Of a stretch of DNA of 18,712 nt, positions 12,001-16,555 are shown one piece after another. Below the pieces are notes generated by a model. That model saw only the letters and a list, made by a program, of their open reading frames with translations. It was not told the DNA's origin and made no database searches. The position numbers and the translations under genes were made by a program. The DNA is from an uncultured Oscillospiraceae bacterium (GTDB taxonomy: Bacteria; Bacillota; Clostridia; Oscillospirales; Oscillospiraceae): NCBI GenBank assembly GCA_947628975.1, contig CANRBW010000011.1:1-18712 (forward strand), in the 5' to 3' direction. The number at the start of each line of letters is the position of its first letter. The first letter of the stretch is position 1.

Positions 12001-12399
12001 TACAACCTGGCCGGCCGGCCCGCCGTGACCCAGGCGGCCACCTTCGCCGACGTGCCCGCCGGCGCCTGGTACGCCGACGCCATCGCCTGGGCCCAGGCCC
12101 AGGGCGTGGCCAAGGGCTACGGCAACGGCAGCTACGGCCCGGAGGACCTGATCACCAGGGAGCAGTTCGCGGTGCTGGTCTACCGCTTCCAGGGCGGGAA
12201 GCCCGCCGTGGTCACCAGTCAGACCGCCCCGCTGTTCTCCGACGAGGCCAACGTGTCCGACTGGGCCGCCGAGGCCATGACCTGGCACGTCCAGCGGGGC
12301 GTGCTCCAGGGCAACGGGAACGGCCTGCTGAACCCCGGCAGCGACATCACCAGGGCTGAGGCCGCCACCATCGTCATGCGGTGGCTGGAGCTGAAGTAA
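1..12399 (+). CDS. Giant repetitive surface protein with three C-terminal SLH domains (5' end outside window)
   Basis: The frame is open from base 1 to the TAA at 12397-12399, giving at least 4132 residues. The GTG at 43 lies inside a repeat and is not a start, so the signal peptide and N-terminus lie upstream. Visible order: beta-rich cassette, three beta-helix-like modules, a long array of short Gly/Asp/Thr/Val repeats, a CnaB-like domain, an unnamed domain, a Gly/Ser linker, a Big/InlB-B-like repeat and three SLH domains. SLH domains bind pyruvylated secondary cell-wall polymer, so the protein should sit on the outside of the wall. There is no LPXTG motif or C-terminal membrane segment. 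The sequence is very acidic and poor in Cys. I infer an adhesin or S-layer-associated stalk; no enzymatic motif was recognised. It has its own terminator and looks transcriptionally separate from the genes downstream. Codon use shifts sharply at 1081-1760. Confidence 0.9.
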   Translation, partial: AQAETLTGDKTVYLVGKAKGAPDQVDLGDGSVTLTVDKTGDVFSAGQLTVETDGTLTAAPGAEGAESSVKFKAGEGSKGVNVTTGAEAAGTRHSVAGPTGAEVEVSVQTGEDGSVTGTAKSASGVVIDGVTYTGAADDTYDLDNPFGTGAKATVPDGKSVTVPGDPAGDEGQAAGKGFVVTNPANSDGDDVTVDVPGAEDGVKGTVASEEGGKVSVQAGADKAVEYDLGADTQLALKSEAQEDGSVREFVELEQGSATVPNGGKLTGNGQEIAVSNGSATAAKEEDGSVRVTVPSGGKITVDGQTYTGATTVIIDPDGTVREILPDYYVDVEAEAGGNGSKEAPYNTFSAAWSAANSTVKGAKIHLLSDATAGSATLTVNKGKDITIIGEEKSADGTTTSKQRTLNFTQQPSQDSGFVKLNAVLTLDNVILDGNDITAITLYGGFSFYTSGGLVMNEGAVIQNFTTDGRNYNGSSDMGGYFFYRMSETDQTAMKFHMYEGSEIRNCTGNSSTLIYLNITDVVIKGAKFTNLGNSSVLSTTQAVVEDTEFSGNAGYDLSAWSGGNLNLRGQISAQKVGFNKNDQYGNRELYFDVDGLDAEQETPIPVAPAEDITCQKFAGNAAGRDVINAFALKATGFEEPSEDFSLVYCDGEKDYLFDAESGRFLQVLLPLKSGITGAGDWEYAGHDEHQANTIWIVNNDLYKIAEVYVGGAVTNSQAPKGSKENPYHSLDELLEDEAFVKSIDKRGLSVVMGDDLSVTADQVEELMDKTNLTFTSDTPEGERALTVQPGEDGKGVSVDANQGLSLDNVTVKPSADFTGENLFTVTEGGKLTVYGATLDGDGREVRGVYVDGGDVAMTDATVQGFDAPATSEGGNGSGVYLKEGSVTLAGDVVVTDNGGESKNSNVYLAGDNTLTLDGLGDGAQVGVAVPEFEALGSRKVATGAQPGDDGKIQSDMSNHAPLYQNGTVTFGIGAGRQSYYVRQDGGAFGVAAGTAEDPIGPDQMDKVSGDELVEFLIMGDITLPKSSNTTTGSDGGNYGMRIVTSQFRVVSVYEDGDGNWVQVTSADDPHIHTITRGGDIPAGAPMFWNVGKGGMELAYVKLAGNGGPVVRAVSDDKGNTNVGSMLLTGVTVTGDHSDAGTATTTFGTAGAVIDFESDGGRLTLTDTTISGLKVGEEGGAVVLGGKAAVTVDGATVITGNTAAGAARNVVLPADKTVTVAADFAGKVGVSVAGGVENTPVAVSATEGAEVSAKARYFTSDDAEFVVKPSDDKTKLVLGVGIYRVGDEYFNTWEEVAEALAQAEDKTVYLVGAPAEAVDADLGSGDTAATLVDEATGDRYTGGEVTINTAETAETAGTVTVKDGDTAYTQGGEPGGHGPSVTTGKGEETTDHKVSAQAGETVDLTVTTDADGATKATAKVDDPDDAVILDGVTYTGATEYDLDDPMGTPGVTGTIPGGDHESAVKVGDFTVTNPGETDIEVRSNGEGENPSVVLDGGEDGKIVIQDEAGNGTVYEAGPDGAELELGKDSEGKSQVELKDGSVDLPKDGKIQVNDTPVVNQGEGSLTVTKDADDESGRASVEIPAGTTATVDGKEYTGPTTVVVDGDGHSALGEGQVTLKPGEDVDVTFPEGGGVNVENSNPADSGKDVTVKVPASPEDPRGQVTVPKGGQVTVGDNTYTVPDTAADDDNVFAFGPDGDVSIVDGAVELGDGESMGFGDATLGNGDGENGKVVVEVQPDGDAKVTVPAGETLTVTTPVLDENGQPTVDENGDPVTETHTYTNNGPGDMEFTVDERGNVSVDTLPEDGLTLGPDATVTLPEVEEGDGPNTLTAGSEGATLKPNTTDRDGKDATPPLLDSGSVIFPETGGKSNVLVKDSGGADAEKRLDGKNVEIAVDEDGNVTAEAVPGSGNGKVTVEGGTEYNIPEGKGPATLNDQGVFGAPAQGRVKDNKDGPGSWPYVLAPEDENQEIYTLEVEGENSSKSAVHMEPGASFDLYEKVDHDSTSKAEENLKKPAIGQYEAVNDGADAVVDHKTGEVTLNGGSLHVSSSADSEAEAEVTVGDNAIGVTDAVVTATTDAEGEPDGGADVTVPAGKGVTVTGKDDEAGKTYENAGDGDLELHVNPDGSVELKSGKVKVPQGGAVTVGGVTYTGEATVEALPDGSARYESTDKDHSAATFKAEESDTAVEIQPGENGITVTDEDGKLRFTADDDKVTVGGKTYEGGNLAVDKTTGAVELESGSVTTPDGGAVDLTTGGQNGEKHSVAGEGATVTKDSVYADSATVTVPGDGQVTVDGTEYTNPDPENPVTFRVGDPSAPELNGEKLPELQEGKVELDAKNGEAPAQNEAVAVNGATVEATKDGADGKKVTVEKKEDGSAQVDIPAGGSAKVNGVEVQGPASVTVDETGTATVKPNEGESSVKVDGKTFVRDEGAQAPSVTIDPSGNVTGNGMTPTVDIPTDGPVHVRPGESVSFTDGDGRTTTVTGGDNGGYFTVDENGGLTLTDETGEALAGPFVNADDSEPAQDLRLTIDCVPDEEGNLTDATAQLTGGTVKVPAEETVAVGDKDYTAGAEGAVLTYPQADGDAPALKDGSVIPEAGGAVQVGENTYVPRTDNVEVGVGSGDGAVKSADGEDAKLGFQGKDSDQERGYLIPGDVAQAVEPNEDNTGLPAPAQEQLTKTPSPLGSGDQPSVKRSGDSPADADAYLVAGDSGTHDLTVEPGAKVDVTDKDGNVTVFENTDSSDPAKNAKFTLDADGGATLKEGTVTVTGRTEDGQSAPGTVTVDGIAPGKGDITGENITVTAPGTDAAGETEANSADVTVPAGGQVTVGDTTYTPVDDDVKLHVAPDGSVELREGAVETPAGGSVSVVDPETGRTDTYTVPEGTAAQVEKTPAGGELKDGKVALEKDSRIGASGATVESTKDGKDGEKVTVEKKDDGTSTVDIPDGGSAKVNGAEIQGPAQVTVGQDGQATIAPEAGQDVEINGKTYTLKEGKEGEIHIDEAGNVTATPADAFTVEVELPTDDSDKLVHVGPGETVTFPDKNGGKTTVTGGESGGTFAVDKGGNVTLTTDEGQIGSDGKVTPANGQFRNGGKDELKLTVDDQDVTLDSGAVHVEPDATVTVDGTPFTGAEPDGATLTKGGAGDGAPQVTEGAATVTPGAGKSFTVTEKDGEEHTYTGETEDTTFRVTPDGVELEKGSVTLDKNDSVNFGDTAITGSGEEGQGKVTVTVPAAEGSDNAKVEVADGGSAQVGDDVYTNAGAGADLTLEVTPEGDVALKDGAVTLPDNGSAADTAGVTVTVGEGDSSRDYEVTGDGVTVTADGQTGTGRARIPGGFAARLYDPGTGETNIYTAPAGKDAEVQLGENGPELAQGAVELEKDSQIGVNGADVKATQDGADGKKVTVEKNADGTGTVDIPAGGKAEVNGVEIQGPATVTVDGTGAATVKPGAGNSAVVGGVTYTDDGTGNGQVTIGPDGVISANDSIQGGVTLPAKNVKLPVNGAVTYETPDGETVTLKGGQPNGATVDVDERGDVTVKDGNALVKGGVAAAAAPDAPAGSKATHVGDVDITVTDKDGDPVSGASVTVTVTDSEGNPVDRTLTTGPDGVARFEDLPYGVYSVVVEKGEGDDAVTCTGSVTVDRPDQTADSGLTFALDVVTINTKVDSDLGAAAPSVGNLGDVVTAADKTGSGAGSDITIDVTLTANKAQTSQDILDAAQRDLPDAAPDFADYVDITVTKTVTTTDSQGNTDTQTDSLTRTPTLLTITFPVSQALADMLAARSLSADRNVLVYRLHDGKVEAMLKVTPEYGPTASRECYYVRQVGESWYITLRTQSFSVYAFGVSGKEVSVWTPGGGTHSSGGSGGGSAAVTGGVTVPETQHGTVTVSPTRPSANSKATVTVKPDDGYELGSLVVTDAQGNQVPLTKNDDGSYTFTMPASGDVTVSARFVPAAATCPKDNTCPIHPFGDADVNAWYHDGVHYCLVRDLMRGYGNGNFGPADGLTRGMAAQMLYNLAGRPAVTQAATFADVPAGAWYADAIAWAQAQGVAKGYGNGSYGPEDLITREQFAVLVYRFQGGKPAVVTSQTAPLFSDEANVSDWAAEAMTWHVQRGVLQGNGNGLLNPGSDITRAEAATIVMRWLELK
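979..3840 (+). repeat. Three consecutive beta-helix-like modules inside the giant surface protein
   Basis: Each module opens with a Tyr-Val strand followed by a variant of the GSKENPY motif typical of extracellular parallel beta-helix (pectate-lyase-like) domains. These are YYVDVEAEAGGNGSKEAPY near 979-1035, EVYVGGAV with GSKENPY near 2116-2181, and YYVRQDGGAFG with AGTAEDPIG near 2935-3000. Inside each are short turns such as 'LTLDNVILDGN', 'LSLDNVTVKP' and 'LTLTDTTISGL', as expected for stacked coils. Modules 2 and 3 end with coil-cap-like phrases (NTLTLDGLGDGAQVGVAVP and KTVTVAADFAGKVGVSVAGG). A short TWEEV/KTVYLVG stretch (3841-3933) leads into the next repeat region. I see no catalytic lyase residues, so binding or scaffolding is more likely than polysaccharide cleavage. 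The boundaries are approximate. Confidence 0.65.
1081..1760 (+). other. AT-richer segment with atypical codon use within the first beta-helix module
   Basis: In this stretch the codon use departs from everything around it. ATA codons occur at 1162, 1288, 1315 and 1552, and AGA codons at 1207 and 1450. There are many third-position A/T codons (aat, tat, gat, ctt, gtt, act), whereas the flanks use almost only C or G at third positions. The reading frame is continuous through both edges. The encoded protein (roughly residues 361-587 counted from base 1) is richer in aromatic residues, Met and Ser than its flanks. This is best explained as a domain acquired by recombination from a lower-GC gene and not yet ameliorated. 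Confidence 0.7.
3841..10660 (+). repeat. Array of about 30 short 'DGxTYTG' beta repeats in the giant surface protein
   Basis: A unit of about 40-50 residues recurs with the loose pattern 'V.VPAGG.VTVDG.TYTG....V.VDPDG.V.L..G.V'. Clear examples are GVTYTGATEYDL near 4290, VDGKEYTGPTTVVVD near 4770, VGGVTYTGEATVEA near 6425, VGDTTYTPVDDDVKL near 8467 and GVTYTDDGTGNGQV near 10348. The same unit occurs before the beta-helix modules (GVTYTGAADDTYDL near 388 and VDGQTYTGATTVIID near 901). The alternating hydrophobic/polar pattern with GG and DG turns suggests short beta-hairpins stacked into an elongated stalk. Some units are degenerate, keeping only the DG turns. I do not recognise a named family. 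Confidence 0.7.
5860..10660 (+). repeat. Three diverged large repeat units (about 1.2-2 kb each) within the array
   Basis: Approximate units are 5860-8090, 8090-9440 and 9440-10660. Each runs in the same order: a 'VEPGA/VTPGA' strand with a DKDG-type turn, an 'ADVTVPAGG' hairpin, an 'HVNPDGSVELK'-type hairpin, a run ending 'GKVALEKDS' or similar, and then the best-conserved block. That block starts at about 7041, 8722 and 10132 (NGATVEATKDGADGKKVTVE, ATVESTKDGKDGEKVTVE, NGADVKATQDGADGKKVTVE). It is followed by a block with 'VTGGDNGG' or 'VTGGESGG'. The first and third copies still share an exact 40-base run (7067-7106 and 10157-10196). The edges are estimates made by eye. Confidence 0.6.
10669..10935 (+). 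other. CnaB/carboxypeptidase-regulatory-like beta-sandwich domain of the giant protein
   Basis: The translated segment has the hallmarks of this fold: 'DITVTDKDGDPVSGASVTVT', then 'TTGPDGVARFEDLPYGVYSV' and a closing 'TFAL' strand. Such domains serve as stalk spacers in Gram-positive surface proteins, and some carry an internal Lys-Asn isopeptide bond. I cannot confirm the bond-forming residues here. It follows directly after the end of the DGxTYTG array. Confidence 0.65.
10936..11520 (+). other. Unnamed pre-SLH domain of the giant protein
   Basis: A non-repetitive stretch of about 195 residues begins DVVTINTKVDSDLG and contains a 'TVTKTVTTTDSQGNT' strand. It ends with 'CYYVRQVGESWYITLRTQSF' followed by SVYAFGV. 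Its predicted beta content and place between stalk and anchor suggest a structural connector. The ending resembles the strand pair seen before Gly/Ser linkers in many clostridial SLH proteins, but I cannot assign a family. A Gly/Ser-rich linker follows at 11521-11580. Confidence 0.45.
11581..11815 (+). other. Big/InlB-B-like repeat of the giant protein
   Basis: The sequence includes ETQHGTVTVSPTRPSANSKA, then VTVKPDDGYELGSLVVTDAQ, then the signature strand 'YTFTMPASGDVTVSARF'. This is the usual pattern of the divergent InlB B-repeat/Flg_new type extracellular module, commonly found directly before SLH domains in Clostridia. One copy is present. Confidence 0.65.
11863..12396 (+). repeat. Three tandem SLH (S-layer homology) domains
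   Basis: Domain 1 starts at FGDADVNAWYHDGVHYC (11863), domain 2 at FADVPAGAWYADAIAWAQ (12043) and domain 3 at FSDEANVSDWAAEAMTW (12235). Each carries the G-Y/N-GNG turn followed by the arginine motif: LTRGM, ITREQ and ITRAE. The third ends two residues before the C-terminus. Three SLH copies form a trimer-like bundle that binds pyruvylated wall polysaccharide. The first copy has TRGM in place of the usual TRAE/TREE, so its binding groove may be weaker. Confidence 0.93.
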
Positions 12400-12437
12400 G
12401 CGCGCCTCAGGCCAGAAAAATCCAATCCAGTCCGACC

Positions 12438-12476
12438 AAGGGACGGCCCTCCGGGGCCGTCCCTTCTTTGGCTTTT
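12438..12476 (+). terminator. Rho-independent terminator of the giant surface-protein gene
   Basis: A perfect 11-bp stem (12438-12448 with 12455-12465) closes a six-base loop and is followed by a T-rich tail including TTTTT near 12472-12476. It lies 39 bases after the stop codon and separates this gene from the gdpP unit. Confidence 0.9.
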
Positions 12477-12531
12477 TCGGCCCGCCGCGGCGCACATCCC
12501 GGCGGCCGCCGGGGCGGGCGGTACTTTGTAC

Positions 12532-12560
12532 TTGTTTCTTCGGGCGGAGTTTGCTATAAT
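12532..12560 (+). promoter_or_regulatory. Sigma-A type promoter for the gdpP-rplI-dnaB-tilS-hpt-ftsH unit
   Basis: A perfect TATAAT at 12555-12560 is preceded by TG at 12552-12553 (extended -10). It lies 17 bases after TTGTTT (12532-12537), a three-of-six match to the -35 consensus. It is the only such match I noticed in the gap between the terminator and gdpP. The leader would be about 55 bases long. It contains a GC-only inverted repeat (12588-12594 with 12599-12605) just before the ribosome binding site. Confidence 0.75.
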
Positions 12561-12620
12561 AGCTCTGATATACCCGGTGAGGTCGGTCGGCCCGCCCGCG
12601 GGCCGGGGAGGTGAACGCCT

Positions 12621-14618
12621 GTGAAGAAAAACAAAAACTGGTTCCTGGGCCCCGGCTCCCAGGTCTCCTTTGTCCTGCTGGCCCTGTTCGCCGCCGTCAC
12701 CGCCCTGCTGGGGGAGTACGCCCTGGCGGTGGTGGAGGCGCTGGTGGCCCTGCTGTGCTATGTGGGGTTCCGGGCGGAGCAGAAGCGGCGGCAAAAGGCC
12801 ATCGTGAAGTTTATGAACTCCCTGAACGGGGACATGGACGTGGCGGCCAAGGACGCCATGGTCAACTCCCCGCTGCCCATGGTCATCTTCCGGCCGGAGT
12901 CGGGGGAGATCATCTGGACCAACGACCGCTTCCTCCACGCCGCCGGGGAGCGGGAGCACCTGTTCGACACCCGGCTGGACAACCTGGTGGAGGGCTTTTC
13001 CACCCGCTGGCTCATGGAGGGGAAGAACCTTTGCCCCCAGGAGGTCACCCTGGGCAAGCGCCGGTTCCAGGTCTTCGGCCACCTGGTCCGCACCGACGAG
13101 CGGAGCCGCTCCAGCGGCTTTCTGGCCACCTCCTACTGGGTGGACGTCACCGACCTCTCCAGGACGCGGGAGGAGTATCTGGCCACCCGGCCGGTGGTGG
13201 CCCTGCTGGTGCTGGACAACTACGAGGAGGTGCTCAAGACCGCCTCCGACTCCGCCCGCAGCGCCCTGCTCAGCCAGGTCAACCAGAAGCTGGCCGCCTG
13301 GGCCGAGCCCTGCGGGGGCCTGCTCTCCAGCATCGACCGGGACCGCTACCTCTTCATCTTCGAGGAGCGCTACCTCCAGGGCTTTGTGGACGCCAAGTTC
13401 TCCATCCTGGAGGAGGTGCGCCAGGTCAAGAGCGCCGACGGCAACCCCGTGACCCTCTCCATCGGCGTGGGCCGGGAGGGGGACGGCTTCCAGGAGCTGT
13501 ACCGCTTCGCCTCTTTGTCGGTGGAGACCGCCCTGTCCCGGGGCGGGGACCAGGCGGTGGTCCGCAGTAAGGAGACCTTCGAGTTCTACGGCGGCCTGGC
13601 CAAGGAGACCGAGAAGCGCACCAAGGTGAAGAGCCGGGTGATGGCCAGCGCCCTGAAGGGGCTCATCGCCGACTCCCAGCAGGTCCTGGTCATGGGCCAC
13701 CGGGCCCCGGATATGGACGCGGTGGGCGCCTGCGCCGGGATCTGCGCCGCCTGCCGCAAGCTGGGGGTCCCGGCCTACCTGGTGGAGGAGCCGGGGACCT
13801 ATCCGGGCAAGCCCATGACCCAGCGGCTGTTGGACCAGGAGTACTACCGGGAGCACCTGCTGGTCCCGGAGGAGGCGCTGGAGCTGACCGGCCCGGCCAC
13901 CCTGCTGGTGGTGGTGGACACCAACCGCCCCGACCAGGTCCTGGCGCCGGAGCTGTTGAAGCGCTGCACCAAGGTGGCGGTGATCGACCACCACCGCCGG
14001 GCCGCGGCGTATATCGAGGGGGCCGCCCTCAACTTCCACGAGCCCTACGCCTCCTCCGCCTGTGAGCTCACCGTGGAGCTGCTGCAATACCTGCTGGACT
14101 CCTCCAACCTCTTCCGGGTGGAGGCGGAGGCGCTGATGGCCGGGATCATGCTGGACACCAAGAACTTCACCATGCGCACCGGCGGGCGCACCTTTGAGGC
14201 CGCCGCCTTCCTCCGCCGGGCCGGGGCGGACACCGCCGAGGTGAAGAAGCTCTTCCAGACCGACCTGGCCGGGACCATCGCCAAGCTGGACCTGATCCGC
14301 TCCGCCCGGCTCTACCGGGACTCCCTGGCCTTGGTGGCGGTGGAGGCGCCCATCAGCCGGGTCACCGCCGCCCAGTGCGCCGACGAGCTGCTGAACATCT
14401 CCGGCGTGGAGTGCTCCTTTGTGGTCTTCCCCGGCCCGGACGGGGTTACTATGATCTCCGGCCGGAGCATCGGCAAGACCAACGTCCAGGTGATCCTGGA
14501 GAGCCTGGGCGGCGGCGGCAACGCCGCGGTGGCGGGGGCCCAGATCCCCGACCAGACGGTGGGCCAGGTGGTCCGGGACCTGAAGATCGCCATCGACAAG
14601 TATTTTGAGGGGCTCTGA
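12621..14618 (+). CDS. gdpP: Cyclic-di-AMP phosphodiesterase GdpP (DHH/DHHA1 family)
   Basis: This membrane-bound enzyme hydrolyses c-di-AMP to pApA and so sets the level of a messenger controlling potassium, osmolyte uptake and cell-wall state. The protein has 665 residues, close to the usual size. Two membrane helices span about residues 14-50. A PAS-like region follows (about 80-175), then a degenerate GGDEF domain (about 190-310) in which SIDRDRY (237-243) stands where active cyclases have GGDEF. The DHH domain shows GHRAPDMDAVG (359-369) and IDHHRR (455-460), the metal-binding motifs. The DHHA1 end has GGGGN (630-634). The GTG start is fixed by an in-frame TGA at 12612-12614 and a GGGGAGG ribosome site at 12605-12611. 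Gene order gdpP-rplI-dnaB is conserved in Firmicutes. All catalytic motifs are present, so it should be active. Confidence 0.95.
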   Translation: MKKNKNWFLGPGSQVSFVLLALFAAVTALLGEYALAVVEALVALLCYVGFRAEQKRRQKAIVKFMNSLNGDMDVAAKDAMVNSPLPMVIFRPESGEIIWTNDRFLHAAGEREHLFDTRLDNLVEGFSTRWLMEGKNLCPQEVTLGKRRFQVFGHLVRTDERSRSSGFLATSYWVDVTDLSRTREEYLATRPVVALLVLDNYEEVLKTASDSARSALLSQVNQKLAAWAEPCGGLLSSIDRDRYLFIFEERYLQGFVDAKFSILEEVRQVKSADGNPVTLSIGVGREGDGFQELYRFASLSVETALSRGGDQAVVRSKETFEFYGGLAKETEKRTKVKSRVMASALKGLIADSQQVLVMGHRAPDMDAVGACAGICAACRKLGVPAYLVEEPGTYPGKPMTQRLLDQEYYREHLLVPEEALELTGPATLLVVVDTNRPDQVLAPELLKRCTKVAVIDHHRRAAAYIEGAALNFHEPYASSACELTVELLQYLLDSSNLFRVEAEALMAGIMLDTKNFTMRTGGRTFEAAAFLRRAGADTAEVKKLFQTDLAGTIAKLDLIRSARLYRDSLALVAVEAPISRVTAAQCADELLNISGVECSFVVFPGPDGVTMISGRSIGKTNVQVILESLGGGGNAAVAGAQIPDQTVGQVVRDLKIAIDKYFEGL

Positions 14619-14673
14619 CCGCCCCGGCCCCGGCCGGGACAGGCCCCCAGTGTGAAAAGAAAGGAAGAGGACC

Positions 14674-15120
14674 ATGAAAGTCATTTTACAGCAGGACGTG
14701 AAGGGCCAGGGCAAGAAGGGCCAGCTCATCGAGGCCAGCGACGGCTACGCCCGGAACTTCCTGCTCCCCCGGAAGCTGGCCGTGCCCGCCACGGCGGAGA
14801 ACCTCAACACCATGAAGGTCCAGGACAAGGCCCGCAAGGCCAGGGAGGCCGCCGAGCGGGCGGAGGCGGAGCGCCTGGCCGCCGCGCTGGAGTCCACCCA
14901 GGTCATCATCCGGGCCAAGGGGGGCGACGGGGGACGGCTCTTCGGCTCGGTGACCTCCAAGGAGGTCTCCGAGGCGCTGAAGAGCCAGTGCGGCATGGAC
15001 ATCCCCAAGGCCAAGATCGTCCAGGACGAGCCCATCAAGGCCTACGGGGCCTATACCCTCAAGTGCAAGCTGGGCTATGAGATCACCGGGACCATCCATG
15101 TGACGGTGACCCAGGCCTGA
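14674..15120 (+). CDS. rplI: 50S ribosomal protein L9
   Basis: L9 binds 23S rRNA at the base of the L1 stalk and helps maintain reading frame during translation. The 148-residue length is standard. The N-terminal signature is intact: KVILQQDVKGQGKKGQLIEA followed by SDGYARNFLLPRKLA. A charged connecting helix rich in Ala, Glu, Arg and Lys follows, then the C-terminal domain with GGDGGRLFGSVTSKEV. The ATG is preceded by AAAGGAAGAGG at 14661-14671. The 55-base gap from gdpP has no terminator (only a short GC hairpin at 14623-14638), so it is probably co-transcribed from the gdpP promoter. Confidence 0.97.
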   Translation: MKVILQQDVKGQGKKGQLIEASDGYARNFLLPRKLAVPATAENLNTMKVQDKARKAREAAERAEAERLAAALESTQVIIRAKGGDGGRLFGSVTSKEVSEALKSQCGMDIPKAKIVQDEPIKAYGAYTLKCKLGYEITGTIHVTVTQA

Positions 15121-15179
15121 CCTCCGCTCGGGCCGGCCGAGCCGGCCGACCCCAGTCCATTTCCAGGAGGTGGATCCCC

Positions 15180-16553
15180 ATGGACGAACTGCTGTCCCAC
15201 CAGCTGCCCCACTCGGTCGAGGCCGAGCAGGCGGTGCTGGGGGCCATGCTCATTGACGAGGCGTGCATCCCCCTGGTCATTGAGAAGTTGCGGCCCGAGG
15301 ACTTCTATATGCGGCAGAACCGGGAGCTCTACGAGAGCGTCTACACCATGTTCAACTACTCCCAGAAGATCGACCTGGTGACGCTGTTGGAAAATCTGCG
15401 CCAGAGCGGGGCCTACGACGAGCAGACCTCGGCGGCCTATCTGCGCCAGCTCATGGAGATCACCCCCACCTCCGCCAACGTGGCGCTCTATGTGGACATC
15501 GTCCGGGACAAGGCGCTCCTGCGCCGCCTGGGCCAGACCTGCGGGGAGATCGGCGAGCTGGTCCGGGAGGGGAAGGAGACCGGCACCAGCCTGCTGGAGG
15601 TGGCCGAACAGCGGGTGTACGCCCTGCGCCAGGGGCGGAGCGCCGCGGGGCTGGAGCCCCTGGCCGGGATCGTCCCCGGCCTTCTGGAGCGGCTGGGAGA
15701 GCTGGCCGCCTCCGGGGAGCAGTTCCCCGGCATCTCCACCGGCCTGAAGGTGCTGGACCGGGCCCTCACCGGCCTCAACAAGTCCGACCTCATCATCCTG
15801 GCCGCCCGCCCCGGCATGGGCAAGACCTCCATGGCTCTGAACATGGCCCTCCACGCGGGGAAGTTCTCCGGCAAGAGCGTGGCGGTCTTCTCCCTGGAAA
15901 TGTCCAAGGAGCAGATCGGGATGCGTCTTCTCTCCCGCGAGGCGCTGGTGGAGAACCGGGTGCTGGCCACCGGCCGCCTCAGCGACGAGGACTGGGTCAA
16001 GGTGGCCGCCGCGGCCAACAGCCTGTCCCACACCGATATGCTCATCGACGACGACCCCTCCCTCACCGTGGCGGATATGAACGCCAAGTGCCGCCGGGTG
16101 AAGAACCTGGGGCTGGTGGTGGTGGACTACCTCCAGCTGATGACCTCCGCGGGGGGGAAGCAGTCCTACGGCGGAGAGAGCCGCCAGCAGGCGGTCAGCG
16201 ACATCTCCCGCGCCTTGAAGATCATGGCCAAGGAGCTCCAGGTGCCCATTTTGTGCCTGTCCCAGCTCTCCCGGGCCAACGAGAAGGACAAGACCACCGT
16301 GCGCCGCCCCCGGCTCAGCGACCTGCGGGACTCCGGCGCCATCGAGCAGGACGCGGACATCGTCCTCTTCCTCCACCGGGAGGACTACTACAACGACGAC
16401 GACGCCGACCCGGACATCGAGCCGGACATGGCGGAGTGCATCCTGGCCAAGAACCGCCACGGGGAGACGGGGATCCTGCGCCTGGGCTGGCGGCCCCAGT
16501 TCACCTCCTTCATCGACCCGGAGGACCTGGACCGGATCCACGAGGAGCCCTGA
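15180..16553 (+). CDS. dnaB: Replicative DNA helicase DnaB (called DnaC in Bacillus)
   Basis: This is the hexameric ATP-driven helicase that unwinds DNA at the replication fork. The 457-residue length is typical. The N-terminal domain is recognisable from PHSVEAEQAVLGAMLIDEA and DFYMRQNRELYESVY. The RecA-type motor has Walker A ARPGMGKTS (residues 209-217, Lys215) and Walker B LVVVDYLQL (from about 312, Asp316). The later motifs SQLSRANEKD and RLSDLRDSGAIEQDADIV follow, then RHGETGILRLGW near the end. No intein or frameshift is seen. The ATG follows AGGAGG at 15165-15170. The 59-base gap after rplI holds a GC hairpin (15131-15147) but no T tract. The stop overlaps the tilS start by one base. 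Confidence 0.97.
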   Translation: MDELLSHQLPHSVEAEQAVLGAMLIDEACIPLVIEKLRPEDFYMRQNRELYESVYTMFNYSQKIDLVTLLENLRQSGAYDEQTSAAYLRQLMEITPTSANVALYVDIVRDKALLRRLGQTCGEIGELVREGKETGTSLLEVAEQRVYALRQGRSAAGLEPLAGIVPGLLERLGELAASGEQFPGISTGLKVLDRALTGLNKSDLIILAARPGMGKTSMALNMALHAGKFSGKSVAVFSLEMSKEQIGMRLLSREALVENRVLATGRLSDEDWVKVAAAANSLSHTDMLIDDDPSLTVADMNAKCRRVKNLGLVVVDYLQLMTSAGGKQSYGGESRQQAVSDISRALKIMAKELQVPILCLSQLSRANEKDKTTVRRPRLSDLRDSGAIEQDADIVLFLHREDYYNDDDADPDIEPDMAECILAKNRHGETGILRLGWRPQFTSFIDPEDLDRIHEEP

Positions 16554-16555
16554 TG
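16542..16555 (+). promoter_or_regulatory. Ribosome binding site and overlapping stop/start that fix the tilS start
   Basis: GAGGAG (16542-16547) lies inside the last codons of dnaB and five bases before ATG 16553-16555. That ATG shares its A with the dnaB TGA (16551-16553). The tilS frame is open further upstream inside dnaB, but only this ATG gives a protein that begins where TilS family members begin. The layout implies translational coupling. Confidence 0.8.

Noticed and set aside
1..12399. CRISPR-like or tandem DNA repeat array
   Set aside because: The repetition is at protein level with diverged DNA, in frame, and lacks regular repeat-spacer structure.
12400..12620. c-di-AMP riboswitch or other structured leader before gdpP
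   Set aside because: The gap is filled by a terminator and a promoter, leaving a leader of about 55 bases. That is too short for a ydaO-type riboswitch, and I saw no matching motif.
12219..14618. Functional link between the giant surface protein and c-di-AMP turnover by GdpP
   Set aside because: A strong terminator and a separate promoter divide them. Adjacency alone does not support a shared pathway.
12219..14729. Antisense open frame of 836 codons opposite gdpP and the end of the SLH gene
   Set aside because: It is a mirror of strong C/G third-position bias. The translation is low-complexity (His, Leu, Gly, Pro, Val) with no recognisable domain, while the + strand encodes clear GdpP and SLH motifs.
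15075..16541. Antisense open frame of 488 codons opposite dnaB
   Set aside because: Same cause: high-GC shadow of a well-supported gene, with no ribosome site or family motif.
16088..16552. Upstream extension of tilS into dnaB
   Set aside because: The extension is a frame-shadow of dnaB rich in Gly, Pro and Arg. The ATG at 16553 has a ribosome site and matches the family start.
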